In this document: positions 8,434 to 16,503 of the stretch, piece by piece | How the letters are laid out: each line of letters starts with the position of its first letter | Numbering within the stretch: the first letter of the stretch is position 1 | DNA from: Streptomyces cellulosae | GTDB lineage: Bacteria > Actinomycetota > Actinomycetes > Streptomycetales > Streptomycetaceae | Assembly (NCBI RefSeq): GCF_000721105.1 | Contig: NZ_JOEV01000014.1 | Location: 1-64,000 of the forward strand | Length of the DNA stretch: 64,000 bases | Reading direction: 5' to 3' | Position numbers and translations under genes: made by a program | Notes under the pieces: model-generated | The model's input: the letters and a program-made list of their open reading frames with translations, nothing else | What the model was told of the DNA's origin: nothing | The model's database searches: none

Positions 8434-9093
8434 ATGTCGTCATTCACACCGCCACTGCCGCCTGGTCCGCCACAGCCGCCCGCGCCGACCGGGCGACGAA
8501 CGGGGGATCCGGGCAGCGCACACAAATGGCAGGCGATAGCGGCCCTGATCAGCGCGGGAGTCGGTGCTCTCACCTTCGCGGTCGGCTTCATCGGGCTTCC
8601 CGCGGCGGGCGTCACATCACCGGTGGCGGCCCGGGCGACGGCCACGGTGACGGCGACCGTGACGGCCACAGCCACGGCCACGGCCACAGCCACGGCCACC
8701 GGGGCCCCTGCCGCGCAGGGCGAGGAACATGATGCGGCGTCGCCGAACGTCCAATGGTCGGGTCCCCTGCTTTCACAGCAGCAAGGGTTCGATCTGGATC
8801 TCGTACCTCCCGCGGTGGGGGACGACGATATCGATCCCTGGGGTTTTGAAGGGCAGAAGGCGACGCTCATCTACAACAACTATGCGCTCGTGCCCGAGGG
8901 GGAGGTACCGGATTTCAGCGAGTGCAAGTTGCTCGCCACGACCAAACCCCAGCCGGGGCTCTCGGTTGCCGCAGGGCGCAGTGTCTGCCTGTTCACTGAT
9001 GGCGGGCGGGTGGCTCTGGCCACGCTGGATTCCGTGAATCCTGAAACCGGGATAGTGGATATCACGGTCAAAGTATGGGAAAAGGCCACGTGA
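8434..9093 (+). CDS. membrane-anchored protein with Thr/Ala repeat stalk, unknown function
   Basis: A 219-residue protein I do not recognise. Layout: a Pro-rich cytoplasmic N-terminus (residues 1-28), one membrane segment (about 32-58, with IAALISAGVGALTFAVGF), a stalk of alternating Thr, Ala and Val (about 68-90), and an extracellular domain of about 120 residues with two Cys (SECKLL and RSVCLF) that could form a disulfide. The ATG at 8434 follows GGGGGACGTCC. The stalk is encoded by imperfect hexanucleotide repeats. It is not obviously linked to either neighbour. The C-terminal domain ends in TGIVDITVKVWEKAT, suggesting beta structure. Confidence 0.75.
   Translation: MSSFTPPLPPGPPQPPAPTGRRTGDPGSAHKWQAIAALISAGVGALTFAVGFIGLPAAGVTSPVAARATATVTATVTATATATATATATGAPAAQGEEHDAASPNVQWSGPLLSQQQGFDLDLVPPAVGDDDIDPWGFEGQKATLIYNNYALVPEGEVPDFSECKLLATTKPQPGLSVAAGRSVCLFTDGGRVALATLDSVNPETGIVDITVKVWEKAT
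8637..8700 (+). repeat. imperfect hexanucleotide repeats encoding the Thr/Ala stalk
   Basis: About ten copies of a six-base unit related to ACGGCC and ACAGCC, inside the membrane-anchored protein gene. Each unit encodes Thr-Ala or Thr-Val, so unit gain or loss would keep the reading frame and change stalk length. Confidence 0.8.
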
Positions 9094-9174
9094 TCCACCT
9101 CCGGGAATAAGCGGAGACACTCTCCTGTTGTCGTCGCGAGGACAGTGCACGGCACAAAACAGGAGGCACCCACC

Positions 9175-10269
9175 GTGACGGCAACGGCAGACGAGATCCG
9201 GGGAACAACCCACGGCAGCGCCCCCACCCCCCTCTCCGTCCTGGACCTGGTCACCGTTGGCGCCGGCCGCACGGCCACCGACGCGCTCCGTACCAGCGTC
9301 GAGATCGCCAAGCTCGCGGAGTCCCGCCGCTTCAACCGCTACTGGGTCGCCGAACACCACTCCATGCCGGGCGTGGCCTCGTCCTCCCCGGCCGTGATCC
9401 TCGCCCACCTCGCCGCCCACACCACCCGCATCCGCCTCGGATCGGGCGGCGTGATGCTCCCCAACCACGCCCCGCTGGTCATCGCGGAGCAGTTCGGCAC
9501 GCTGGAGGCGATGGCCCCCGGCCGCGTGGACCTCGGCCTCGGCCGCGCCCCGGGCACGGACGGCGCCACCGCCGCGGCCCTGCGCCGCACGGACCGGCTC
9601 AACGAGGGCGCCGACGACTTCCCCCAGCAGCTCGCGGAGCTCATCCGCTTCCTCGACGACGACTTCCCGGACGGCCACCGCTACCGCCGTATCCACGCGG
9701 TCCCCGGCCCGGTCCAGGCGACCTCCCCCGGCGGCGTCCAGTCCCCGCACCGCCCGCCCGTCTGGCTGCTCGGTTCCTCCGGCTTCAGCGCCCGCCTCGC
9801 CGGCGCCCTCGGCCTGCCCTTCGCCTTCGCGCACCACTTCTCGGCCCAGAACACCGTCCCGGCCCTGGACCTGTACCGCGAGTCCTTCCAGCCCTCCGCC
9901 GTCCTCGACGAGCCGTACGCCCTCATCGGCGTCTCCGCCCTCGCCACCGACGACGAGAAGGAGGCCCGCCGTCAGGTGCTGGCCGCCGCGCTGAACATGG
10001 TCCGACTGCGCACCGGCCGCCCCGGACTCGTGCCCACCCCGGAGGAGGCCGAGGCCTACGAGTTCAGCCCGATGGAGCGCGAGTTCGTCGACTCCTGGAA
10101 CGCCAACGTCATCCACGGCACCGCCGACGAGGTCCGCTCCGGCCTCGACGACCTCCACAAGCGCACCGGCGCCGACGAGCTGATGATCACCGCCAACGCC
10201 CACAGCGGGGACGTACGCCTGCGGTCGTACGAACTCATCGCGGATGCCTACGGACTGCCGGCCGCCTGA
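9175..10269 (+). CDS. LLM-class flavin-dependent oxidoreductase
   Basis: A 364-residue bacterial luciferase-like monooxygenase or reductase. Recognisable family segments are RYWVAEHHSMPG near the N-terminus, IRLGSGGVMLPNHAPLVIAE, and VDLGLGRAPGTD. The last two form part of the flavin and substrate pocket in this TIM-barrel family. The family uses FMN or F420 supplied by another enzyme; which one is not readable here. The GTG at 9175 follows AGGAGG by eight bases; an earlier GTG at 9145 lacks a ribosome site. It is monocistronic, facing the convergent cdgA-type gene. No substrate can be proposed. Confidence 0.85.
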   Translation: MTATADEIRGTTHGSAPTPLSVLDLVTVGAGRTATDALRTSVEIAKLAESRRFNRYWVAEHHSMPGVASSSPAVILAHLAAHTTRIRLGSGGVMLPNHAPLVIAEQFGTLEAMAPGRVDLGLGRAPGTDGATAAALRRTDRLNEGADDFPQQLAELIRFLDDDFPDGHRYRRIHAVPGPVQATSPGGVQSPHRPPVWLLGSSGFSARLAGALGLPFAFAHHFSAQNTVPALDLYRESFQPSAVLDEPYALIGVSALATDDEKEARRQVLAAALNMVRLRTGRPGLVPTPEEAEAYEFSPMEREFVDSWNANVIHGTADEVRSGLDDLHKRTGADELMITANAHSGDVRLRSYELIADAYGLPAA

Positions 10270-10305
10270 GCCGGCGCCACCCGCATCCGAACTCGCCCTC
10301 GCACC

Positions 10306-12114
10306 TCAGACCCGTACCCCGAGCAATCCGGAGATACGATCCGGCGGCACCGGCCGTGAGTACAGCCACCCCTGGCCGGTGTCGCAGCCGATCCGCCGCA
10401 GCCGGGCGGCCTGCGCCGAGGTCTCCACGCACTCCGCGGTGACCGTCAGCCCGAGCCGGTGAGCGAGCTGGATCATCGCCTCGACGACGACCTCGTCGGC
10501 CGGGTTGGGAGGCACCCCCTCACCCTCGTACTGGAAACCCCGGACGAACGAGCCGTCCAGTTTCAGCACCGACACCGGCAGCCGGCTCAGATACGCCAGG
10601 TTCGAGTAACCCGTGCCGAAGTCGTCGATGGCGATGTGCACGCCCATGTCGCTGAGGGCCTGGAGCGCCTGGAGCGGGCGGCCCGCCGAGCCCATCACCG
10701 CGGACTCCGTGAGCTCCAGTTGCAGCAGGTGCGGCGCCAGTCCCGTCTCCGCGAGGATGTCCGCCACGTCGGCGACCAGGTCGGAGTCCCAGACCTGACG
10801 GACCGCCACGTTCACGCTCACGAAGATCGGCGGCTCGCCGGGGTGGTCCACCTGCCACCGCCGGGCCTGCCGACAGGCCGTGGCCAGCACCCAGCGGCCG
10901 AGCGGCACGATCGAACCGTCCTCCTCGGCCAGTCCGATGAACCGATTCGGCGTCAGCATGCCGAACTGCGGGTGGTTCCAGCGCACCAGCGCCTCCACGC
11001 CCCGCAGCCGGCTGTCCTCCATGCGGACCAGTGGCTGGTATTCGAGGGTGAACTCTCCGCGTTCGATCGCCGGGCGGAGTGTGGAGGCAAGGGCCTGCCG
11101 GGTCATGCGGTGCGCGTTGCGCTCCGGGTCGAACAGGGTCCAGCGGGCCTTGCCGTCGGCCTTCGCCCAGTACAGCGTGGTGTCGGCGGCCTGCATCAGA
11201 GCGGTGGCGCTGGTGCCCGCCGCCTGGCGCTCCACCACGCCGATCGAGGCCGACACCGACAGCCGCTGTCCCAAGAGGTCGAAGGGAGCCTGGACCGCGT
11301 TCAGTACGGCCTCGGCGAGATCGGCGAGCTGCTCGGTGCCCGTGGAGTCCTCGACGAGCAGCGCGAACTCGTCGCCGCCCAGCCTCGCCACCAGCGGCGC
11401 GCCGACCCGGCCCCGCCCGGCCTCGTCGGCGCAGCGGGTGAGCCGGTCGGCGACGGCGGCCAGCAGCCGGTCGCCGACGCGGTGGCCGAGAGTGTCGTTG
11501 ACCGCCTTGAAGCCGTCGAGGTCCAGGTAGCACAGGCCGACCCGGCCGGTGCCACCCTGCCCGTAGGCCTCCGCCTCCAGCGCGGCCGTCAGGCGCTCGA
11601 AGAACAGGGTGCGGTTGGGCAGCCGGGTCACCGGGTCGTGCATCTGCAGGTGCCGCAGCCGCGCCTGGAGTTCACGGCGGGCGCTGATGTCGGCGACGGA
11701 CAGCAGCACGGTGCCGGGTTCCTCGCCCCGGAGGGGAGCGACCGTGACCTGTGCCCACAGGGGCTGGCCGTCGGGGTGCTTGAGCCGGCGGGTGCAGCGC
11801 AGCCGGGCCGGCCGGCCGCGCAGGACCTCGCGGTAGGCGTGCCAGGTGCGGGCGTCGGAGGCCAGGTCCACCAGGTCGGCGGCGATCCGTCCGGTCAGCG
11901 CGTCCGGCTCGCTGCCCAGCAGATCGCCGAGGGCGAGGTTGGCGCCGACGACCAGGCCCTCACGGTCGACCACGGCCATCGCGAGGGGAGCGCCCGTGAA
12001 CACCGAGCGGTAGGACCGGGGCTCGGCACCGCGAGCCGTGATGGCATCACTCTCTGTGACGGCTGACCGGTCGAGGTCTGCCGCGGGCGTCGGCCCTTCG
12101 GACGTTCCGCTCAC
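10306..12114 (-). CDS. cdgA: PAS-GGDEF-EAL cyclic-di-GMP turnover protein
   Basis: A 602-residue cytoplasmic signalling protein. A PAS domain spans about residues 33-145, a GGDEF domain about 155-325 with intact GGDEF at 246-250, and an EAL domain about 340-595. The EAL domain shows EAL at 374-376, Asn in VNVAVRQ, Glu in LELTES, DDFG at 497-500, Lys/Asp in LKLDGSF and Glu in ECVET, so phosphodiesterase residues look complete. No RxxD inhibitory site precedes GGDEF. It has no membrane segments. Domain order and chromosomal setting fit CdgA of S. coelicolor, a BldD target affecting development; that identity is from memory. The GTG at 12114 follows GGGAG by six bases. Confidence 0.85.
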   Translation of the reverse strand: MSGTSEGPTPAADLDRSAVTESDAITARGAEPRSYRSVFTGAPLAMAVVDREGLVVGANLALGDLLGSEPDALTGRIAADLVDLASDARTWHAYREVLRGRPARLRCTRRLKHPDGQPLWAQVTVAPLRGEEPGTVLLSVADISARRELQARLRHLQMHDPVTRLPNRTLFFERLTAALEAEAYGQGGTGRVGLCYLDLDGFKAVNDTLGHRVGDRLLAAVADRLTRCADEAGRGRVGAPLVARLGGDEFALLVEDSTGTEQLADLAEAVLNAVQAPFDLLGQRLSVSASIGVVERQAAGTSATALMQAADTTLYWAKADGKARWTLFDPERNAHRMTRQALASTLRPAIERGEFTLEYQPLVRMEDSRLRGVEALVRWNHPQFGMLTPNRFIGLAEEDGSIVPLGRWVLATACRQARRWQVDHPGEPPIFVSVNVAVRQVWDSDLVADVADILAETGLAPHLLQLELTESAVMGSAGRPLQALQALSDMGVHIAIDDFGTGYSNLAYLSRLPVSVLKLDGSFVRGFQYEGEGVPPNPADEVVVEAMIQLAHRLGLTVTAECVETSAQAARLRRIGCDTGQGWLYSRPVPPDRISGLLGVRV

Positions 12115-12426
12115 CGCTCGCTCCCGCAGTGCACTCGATCGCTGTCCGGCAGGAAAGTGTGCCGATCATAGAGGCTGCCCCAAGGGCCTACCAGCCACTC
12201 CCCGGCCTCCCGGTCAAATCGGCCGTTCTGGCAGATCGTTTCTGCTCGGACCTGTGACGGCTTCTTCAGGCGCCTGACCAGTTGTGACGTTCCGTGAGCG
12301 GTTCGGGATGTCACTTCTGGCGGACCTTCGGCCCTCTCACTCGTCTGGTGCAGGTAAACAGGGCTTAGTACGACAAATTCACACAATCTGGGTGCGGTAT
12401 CCCGTGAACCGTTCCCGGAGGTCCCT
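12115..12426. promoter_or_regulatory. divergent promoter region with a BldD-like palindrome
   Basis: This 312-base gap separates the divergent cdgA-type and metalloprotease genes and should hold both promoters. At 12285-12297 lies TGACGTTCCGTGA, whose outer arms TnAC and GTnA match the BldD consensus, while two of the inner bases do not. BldD control of cdgA is established in S. coelicolor, so the site is plausible but weak. No other gene is seen in the gap. Confidence 0.4.
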
Positions 12427-13689
12427 GTGCCGCGTCTGTTCCCGCGCCCCCGACTGCGCAGCACCGCGGCCGTGTTCACCACCCTCTCCGCCCTCGCGGC
12501 GACCTCCCTCGTCACCGGCCCCTCGGTCGCCGAGCCGTTCTCGGCGGCACCCTGCGCCCTCCAGCGCACCGCCGCCCACCACGCGGAGGGACTGGACACC
12601 TGGAACGCCGCCTACCCGCGCCCCACCCGCGCGCTGGACGCGGTGATGGTGTTCCTGTCCTTCCCCGACTCGGCCCCCCTCACCGCCCCCGCCCAGCTGG
12701 CCGCCGACCACTTCCCGGCCACCAGCCGCTTCTTCGCGCGTGCCTCCTACGACCGGTTCACCCTGCGCCCGCATCCGCTGCGGCAGTGGATCCGGATGCC
12801 GAAGCCGTCGGCCTCGTACGCCATACAGCGCGACTGGAGCGCACCGGACCGGGCCATGTACCTGCGCGACGCGCTCGCCGCGGCCGACGCGCGGGTCGAC
12901 TTCTCGCGCTACGACATCGTCTACTTCGTCGCCGACCCGGACGCGCCCGGCGTGGACTCGGACGCGACGAAGGTGGTCAACATGGACACGCCGCTGCGGG
13001 CCGACGGCACGGACATCCGGCGGGTCGTCACGGTGTTCGAACAGCATCCGCCGGACCGGCTGGTGCTGGCCCACGAGACCGGGCACGTCTTCGACCTGCC
13101 GGACCTCTATCACCGCCCGGTCGACGGCAAGGGCGACTGGGACACGTACGTCGGCGACTGGGATCTGATGGGCAGCCAGTTCGGACTGGCACCGGACCTG
13201 TTCGGCTGGCACAAGTGGAAGCTCGGCTGGCTGGATCCGAGGCAGGTGGTGTGCGTACAGCGGAGCGGACCGACCTGGCTGACGCTGGAGCCGCTCGGTG
13301 CGGGGCCGGGCGTCGAGACGGTCGGTACGGCCGGGGCGCCGGCCTTCGGACTCGGCCAGGGGACCAAGCTCGCGGTCGTCCGCACCGGCGCCGACAGCGC
13401 GCTCGCCTTCGAGGCCCGCGGCCCGGTGGGCAACGACGCGGGGGCCTGCCGGCCCGGCATCCTCGTCTACCGGATCAGCGGCGCCGCCGAGTCCGGCCGC
13501 GGCCCCATCGAGGTGATCGACGCCCACCCGCACACCGACGCCTGCTGGGAGAACTCCGTCTACCCACCCCTCGCGGACGCCCCGGTCGCCCTCGGCGAGA
13601 GCTTCACGGTCCCCGGCGAGAACGTCCGGGTGGCGGCGGAGGGGCGGACGGCTTCGGGGGCGTGGACGGTGGAGATCACGGTGACGTAG
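12427..13689 (+). CDS. secreted M6-like metalloprotease domain protein
   Basis: A 420-residue exported protein. The N-terminus has an Arg-rich start and a hydrophobic segment (residues 13-31) ending near VAEPFSA, a Sec-type signal peptide. The zinc motif HETGH is at residues 216-220, followed by VFDLPDLY, and WDLMG at a later position is typical of M6 (immune inhibitor A-like) peptidases. The C-terminal part (about 270-420) is beta-rich and contains Cys residues that could pair outside the cell. The GTG at 12427 follows GGAGG closely. It is followed by a strong hairpin, so it is probably transcribed alone. The substrate is unknown. Confidence 0.8.
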   Translation: MPRLFPRPRLRSTAAVFTTLSALAATSLVTGPSVAEPFSAAPCALQRTAAHHAEGLDTWNAAYPRPTRALDAVMVFLSFPDSAPLTAPAQLAADHFPATSRFFARASYDRFTLRPHPLRQWIRMPKPSASYAIQRDWSAPDRAMYLRDALAAADARVDFSRYDIVYFVADPDAPGVDSDATKVVNMDTPLRADGTDIRRVVTVFEQHPPDRLVLAHETGHVFDLPDLYHRPVDGKGDWDTYVGDWDLMGSQFGLAPDLFGWHKWKLGWLDPRQVVCVQRSGPTWLTLEPLGAGPGVETVGTAGAPAFGLGQGTKLAVVRTGADSALAFEARGPVGNDAGACRPGILVYRISGAAESGRGPIEVIDAHPHTDACWENSVYPPLADAPVALGESFTVPGENVRVAAEGRTASGAWTVEITVT

Positions 13690-13722
13690 TCCGGGCCCAC
13701 GGGCCGGAAGATCCGGACACGC

Positions 13723-13754
13723 GATAGGCCCCTCGCTTCCGCGAGGGGCCTATC
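13723..13754. terminator. bidirectional terminator hairpin
   Basis: A perfect 14-base inverted repeat, GATAGGCCCCTCGC and its complement, around the loop TTCC. It lies just after the metalloprotease gene on the plus strand and just after tRNA-Lys on the minus strand, so it can serve both converging units. Confidence 0.85.
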
Positions 13755-13761
13755 CACAACG

Positions 13762-13835
13762 TGCGCCGCCAGGGACTCGAACCCCGGACCCGCTGATTAA
13801 GAGTCAGCTGCTCTAACCAACTGAGCTAGCGGCGC
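13762..13835 (-). tRNA. tRNA-Lys (anticodon CTT)
   Basis: A complete 74-base cloverleaf on the minus strand. The acceptor stem is GCGCCGC paired with GCGGCGC, the D arm begins GCTCAGTTGG, the anticodon loop reads CTCTTAA, and the T arm carries GGTTCGAGTCC. No CCA is encoded after the discriminator base. The upstream coding sequence ends inside its first ten bases. Confidence 0.95.
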
Positions 13836-14455
13836 CTGCTGACGTCGTAGACCTTAGCACCCTGATCGGCGGGAGGAAAAATCGATATCCGCACGGCCGC
13901 ACGGGCCGCTCGGACGGCCGCCCAGAGCAGGATTTCCGGGCCGGGCAGCCAGGGATGCCGGGTGTCCGGGGCGACCAGCCAGCGGGCGTCGGGGCGGCCG
14001 GGGGAGTCGCCGACGGTGATCGGCGCGGGGACGGTCACCGCGTCGCCGGTGCCGTGGCACAGCAGCGGCGGGATCGTGGCCGTACGGCCGAACTCCTCCC
14101 AGTGCAGCAGCGACGGCAGCCGCTGTGCCGTGCCGGGCGGGGCGAACAGCAGCATCCGGCCCCGGAACGCCGCGACCGGCCCGGATCCCGGGCCCTCCGT
14201 CCACAGCCGGTCGACCATACGGCGACCGAAGACCGCGGGCGCGCTGACCACGTCGAAGGCGGAACCGCAGGGCAGGACGACCGGTGCGTCCGACCGCTCC
14301 TCCCAGAGCGCGAGGGTGCTGCGTGGATAGGCCGCGGCCGAGGCGAGCCAGGCCGCTCCGTCCGGGGTGACGCGCGTCTGCTCGTCCCGTGCGGTGCGAA
14401 CGTCCCGCGAACTGCTCGGATCCGCTGTGTCGCGCATATCTCTTGCACTGCTCAT
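13826..14455 (-). CDS. bifunctional primase/polymerase-like (prim-pol N-terminal) Streptomyces protein
   Basis: A 209-residue protein resembling a family of short Streptomyces proteins annotated as bifunctional DNA primase/polymerase. Typical segments are WLASAAAYPRSTLALWEE, VLPCGSAFDVVSAPA, RMLLFAPPGTAQRLPSLL and LLCHGTGDAVTVPAP. It keeps the prim-pol-like N-terminal fold pattern without the helicase part, and true primase activity has not been shown for this group. The ATG at 14455 has no good ribosome site; the ATG at 14437 with AAGAG close upstream is the alternative. Its stop codon (13826-13828) lies inside the tRNA-Lys gene on the same strand, so the transcript probably runs into the tRNA. 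Confidence 0.65.
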   Translation of the reverse strand: MSSARDMRDTADPSSSRDVRTARDEQTRVTPDGAAWLASAAAYPRSTLALWEERSDAPVVLPCGSAFDVVSAPAVFGRRMVDRLWTEGPGSGPVAAFRGRMLLFAPPGTAQRLPSLLHWEEFGRTATIPPLLCHGTGDAVTVPAPITVGDSPGRPDARWLVAPDTRHPWLPGPEILLWAAVRAARAAVRISIFPPADQGAKVYDVSRRR

Positions 14456-14591
14456 GGGTCATGTCTACGGCCCGTGAGCACTCCCTCCCCCAGAGTTGCC
14501 GAAAAGCCGGACGGGAAGGGGCGGGGAGGAGTATCTTGCCCACCTGGCATATGCCACGGCGCGGGCTCAGGGGAGTCCTGGGGAAGATGTC

Positions 14592-14960
14592 TCAGACGGG
14601 GTCGGCCGTCCCCTGGCCCTCCACGTCACCGCGCATCAGGTCCCGGCCGAACTCGACCATCTTCTTCGCGTAGTCCTCGGTCCACTCAGCCCGCGCGGCG
14701 ATGTCCGCCGGGGTCAGCCGGTCGAAGCGGCGCGGGTCGGCCAGCTGGGCCGCCGCCATCGCCTGGAACTCCACGGCACGGTCGGCGGCCGCGCGGAACG
14801 CCTGCGTCAGTTCCGTCGCCCGGGCCAACAGCGCCCGGGGGTCGTCGATCGACTCCAGGTCGAAGAAGTGCTCGGGGTCCTCGGCGGCCTGCGCGGGCTC
14901 GAAAAGCAGGGGCGCGGGGCGTAGCCGCGGTTCGTTCCGACGCGGCGTTGGCTCCGCCAT
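14592..14960 (-). CDS. conserved hypothetical protein, 122 aa
   Basis: An unrecognised 122-residue protein. Residues 25-100 are rich in Ala, Glu, Asp and Arg and look mainly helical (DDPRALLARATELTQAFRAA, then EWTEDYAKKMVEFGRDLMRG), with no signal or membrane segment. The ATG at 14960 follows GAGGAG by five bases, which strongly supports expression. It lies between the primase-like gene and the nuclease/helicase operon on the same strand, but with gaps of over 130 bases on each side. A short helical binding protein is the most that can be suggested. Confidence 0.7.
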   Translation of the reverse strand: MAEPTPRRNEPRLRPAPLLFEPAQAAEDPEHFFDLESIDDPRALLARATELTQAFRAAADRAVEFQAMAAAQLADPRRFDRLTPADIAARAEWTEDYAKKMVEFGRDLMRGDVEGQGTADPV

Positions 14961-15165
14961 GTCTTCTCCTCACTCGTACGTACCGGATGACCCGCCTTCG
15001 GAAGGGCCACCCTCCATTGTCCCGCGCCCACGCAAGAGGGCCGGGGGAGTCCGGCGATGTCGATGGACACTCCAGCGGAGTCAAGGTCTGCGGACCACGC
15101 GATGTTCCCCGGAATGCTCCGGCACCGCGTGATGCGCCTCCCGTCCGTGGGCATGACCAGCGCGT

Positions 15166-16503
15166 TCACGGCTGCCAGGTGACCCGGTGTTCCGCCAGGT
15201 GTGCGAGCACCGCGTGGTTGGCCTCCCATCCGTCCGGGAACTTCACCACGGTCCCCAGCTGGACGGGTTCCGTGGACGGGTAGGCGTCGAGGAGGTCGGT
15301 GACGCCCTCGCGGCAGACCACGACGCAGGCGTGCCGGTGGCGGGAGGCGAGGACGCACAGGCGGCCGGTCTCCAGGTGGAACGCGGTGGCGTCGGGGCGG
15401 CCGGAGAGCGGGTGGAGGACGACCGTGACGTCGTACTCGCGGCCCTGGAGGCGGTTCGCCGTGTCGACGGTCACGTCCGTCACGCCCAGCTCGGCCAGCG
15501 CCGCGCGGACCGCTGCCGCCTGGTCCCGGTGGGCCGTGCCGACCGCGATCCGGTCGGCGGTCAGGGGCGTGGGGTCGGGGGAGCGCTCCGAGGTGGCCGC
15601 CCCGCCCCGGTCCACCAGCCGGCGCACCACGGTCGCCACCGCCCGCACCGCCTCGGGATCGGTGCGCGGCGTGTGCCGCGCGGGCAGCTCCAGCAGGCCC
15701 CAGCCCGACACGGCGGCCTCGTCGATCACCTTGTCGGGACCCGAACCGTCCGAGGGGACCGCGAAGGCGAGCCGGCGGTCATGGTGATCCGTGCCGCTGC
15801 GGAAGGGCGTGTAAGGGTAGAAGGCGGCCGAGACCAGCGGCGCCGCCGACGCCGGGAGGCGCCAGGACACCGGCAGGCGGTGCTGCGGCAGCTCGGGGTT
15901 GTGCGCGAGCAGGGTCGTCACGGCGGAGGCCGAGGGGTCGTACGACAGCCCCGCCCACTGCTCGCTGCCGACGATCGCGAACGGGTCCAGCTGGCCCGGG
16001 TCGCCCACGAACAGCGCCCGCTCGAAGAGACCGGCCACGGCGAGCAGCGCGTCCGAGCGCATCTGGTACGCCTCGTCGACGATCGCGTGCCGCCACGGCT
16101 CGTCGACCTTCACGTGCCCCCACTTGGCGGCCGTCGAGATCACCACTGCGAGCCCGCCGAGATCGGAGGCCTTCGAGGACTTGCGTACGTTCGGCAGGTC
16201 GTCCAGCGCCTTGTCGTACGGGTCGCTGTCGCTGCTGTGCAGGCGGCCCACCGGCAGGTCGGGACTCTTCTCGGCGAGCCTGAGCACCAGGTCGTCGACC
16301 TGGGCGTTGGTCTGCGCGACCACCATCAACGGGCGCCCGGCGTCCGCGAGTTCCAGCGCCGCACGGACCACGAGGGTGGACTTGCCGGCGCCGGGCGGGG
16401 AGTCGACGACGACACCGCGGTGCAGGCCGTGCAGGGTGTCGCGGAGGATCGCGTCGGTGGCGCGGGAGGCCTCGGCCCCGGGATCGAAGGCACCGGTCGT
16501 CAC
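15166..16503 (-). CDS. SF1 (Upf1/Dna2-like) helicase-type ATPase
   Basis: A 445-residue P-loop protein with superfamily 1 helicase motifs. Walker A SPPGAGKST is at residues 35-43, Walker B with IVDEAYQ at 141-147, motif III GDPGQL at 167-172, motif V-like NRLQGREYD at 350-358 and motif VI with ASRHR at 386-390. The motif wording is that of the Upf1/Dna2 branch rather than UvrD. At 445 residues it is a bare motor without the accessory domains of most SF1B helicases. The GTG at 16503 follows GAGGAGG by seven bases and overlaps the previous stop (GTGA), so it is coupled to the middle gene. Nucleic acid unwinding is inferred from motifs. Confidence 0.82.
   Translation of the reverse strand: MTTGAFDPGAEASRATDAILRDTLHGLHRGVVVDSPPGAGKSTLVVRAALELADAGRPLMVVAQTNAQVDDLVLRLAEKSPDLPVGRLHSSDSDPYDKALDDLPNVRKSSKASDLGGLAVVISTAAKWGHVKVDEPWRHAIVDEAYQMRSDALLAVAGLFERALFVGDPGQLDPFAIVGSEQWAGLSYDPSASAVTTLLAHNPELPQHRLPVSWRLPASAAPLVSAAFYPYTPFRSGTDHHDRRLAFAVPSDGSGPDKVIDEAAVSGWGLLELPARHTPRTDPEAVRAVATVVRRLVDRGGAATSERSPDPTPLTADRIAVGTAHRDQAAAVRAALAELGVTDVTVDTANRLQGREYDVTVVLHPLSGRPDATAFHLETGRLCVLASRHRHACVVVCREGVTDLLDAYPSTEPVQLGTVVKFPDGWEANHAVLAHLAEHRVTWQP

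Noticed and set aside
13762..13835. tRNA-Lys as an integration site of a mobile element
   Set aside because: No integrase, excisionase or second partial tRNA copy is present nearby.
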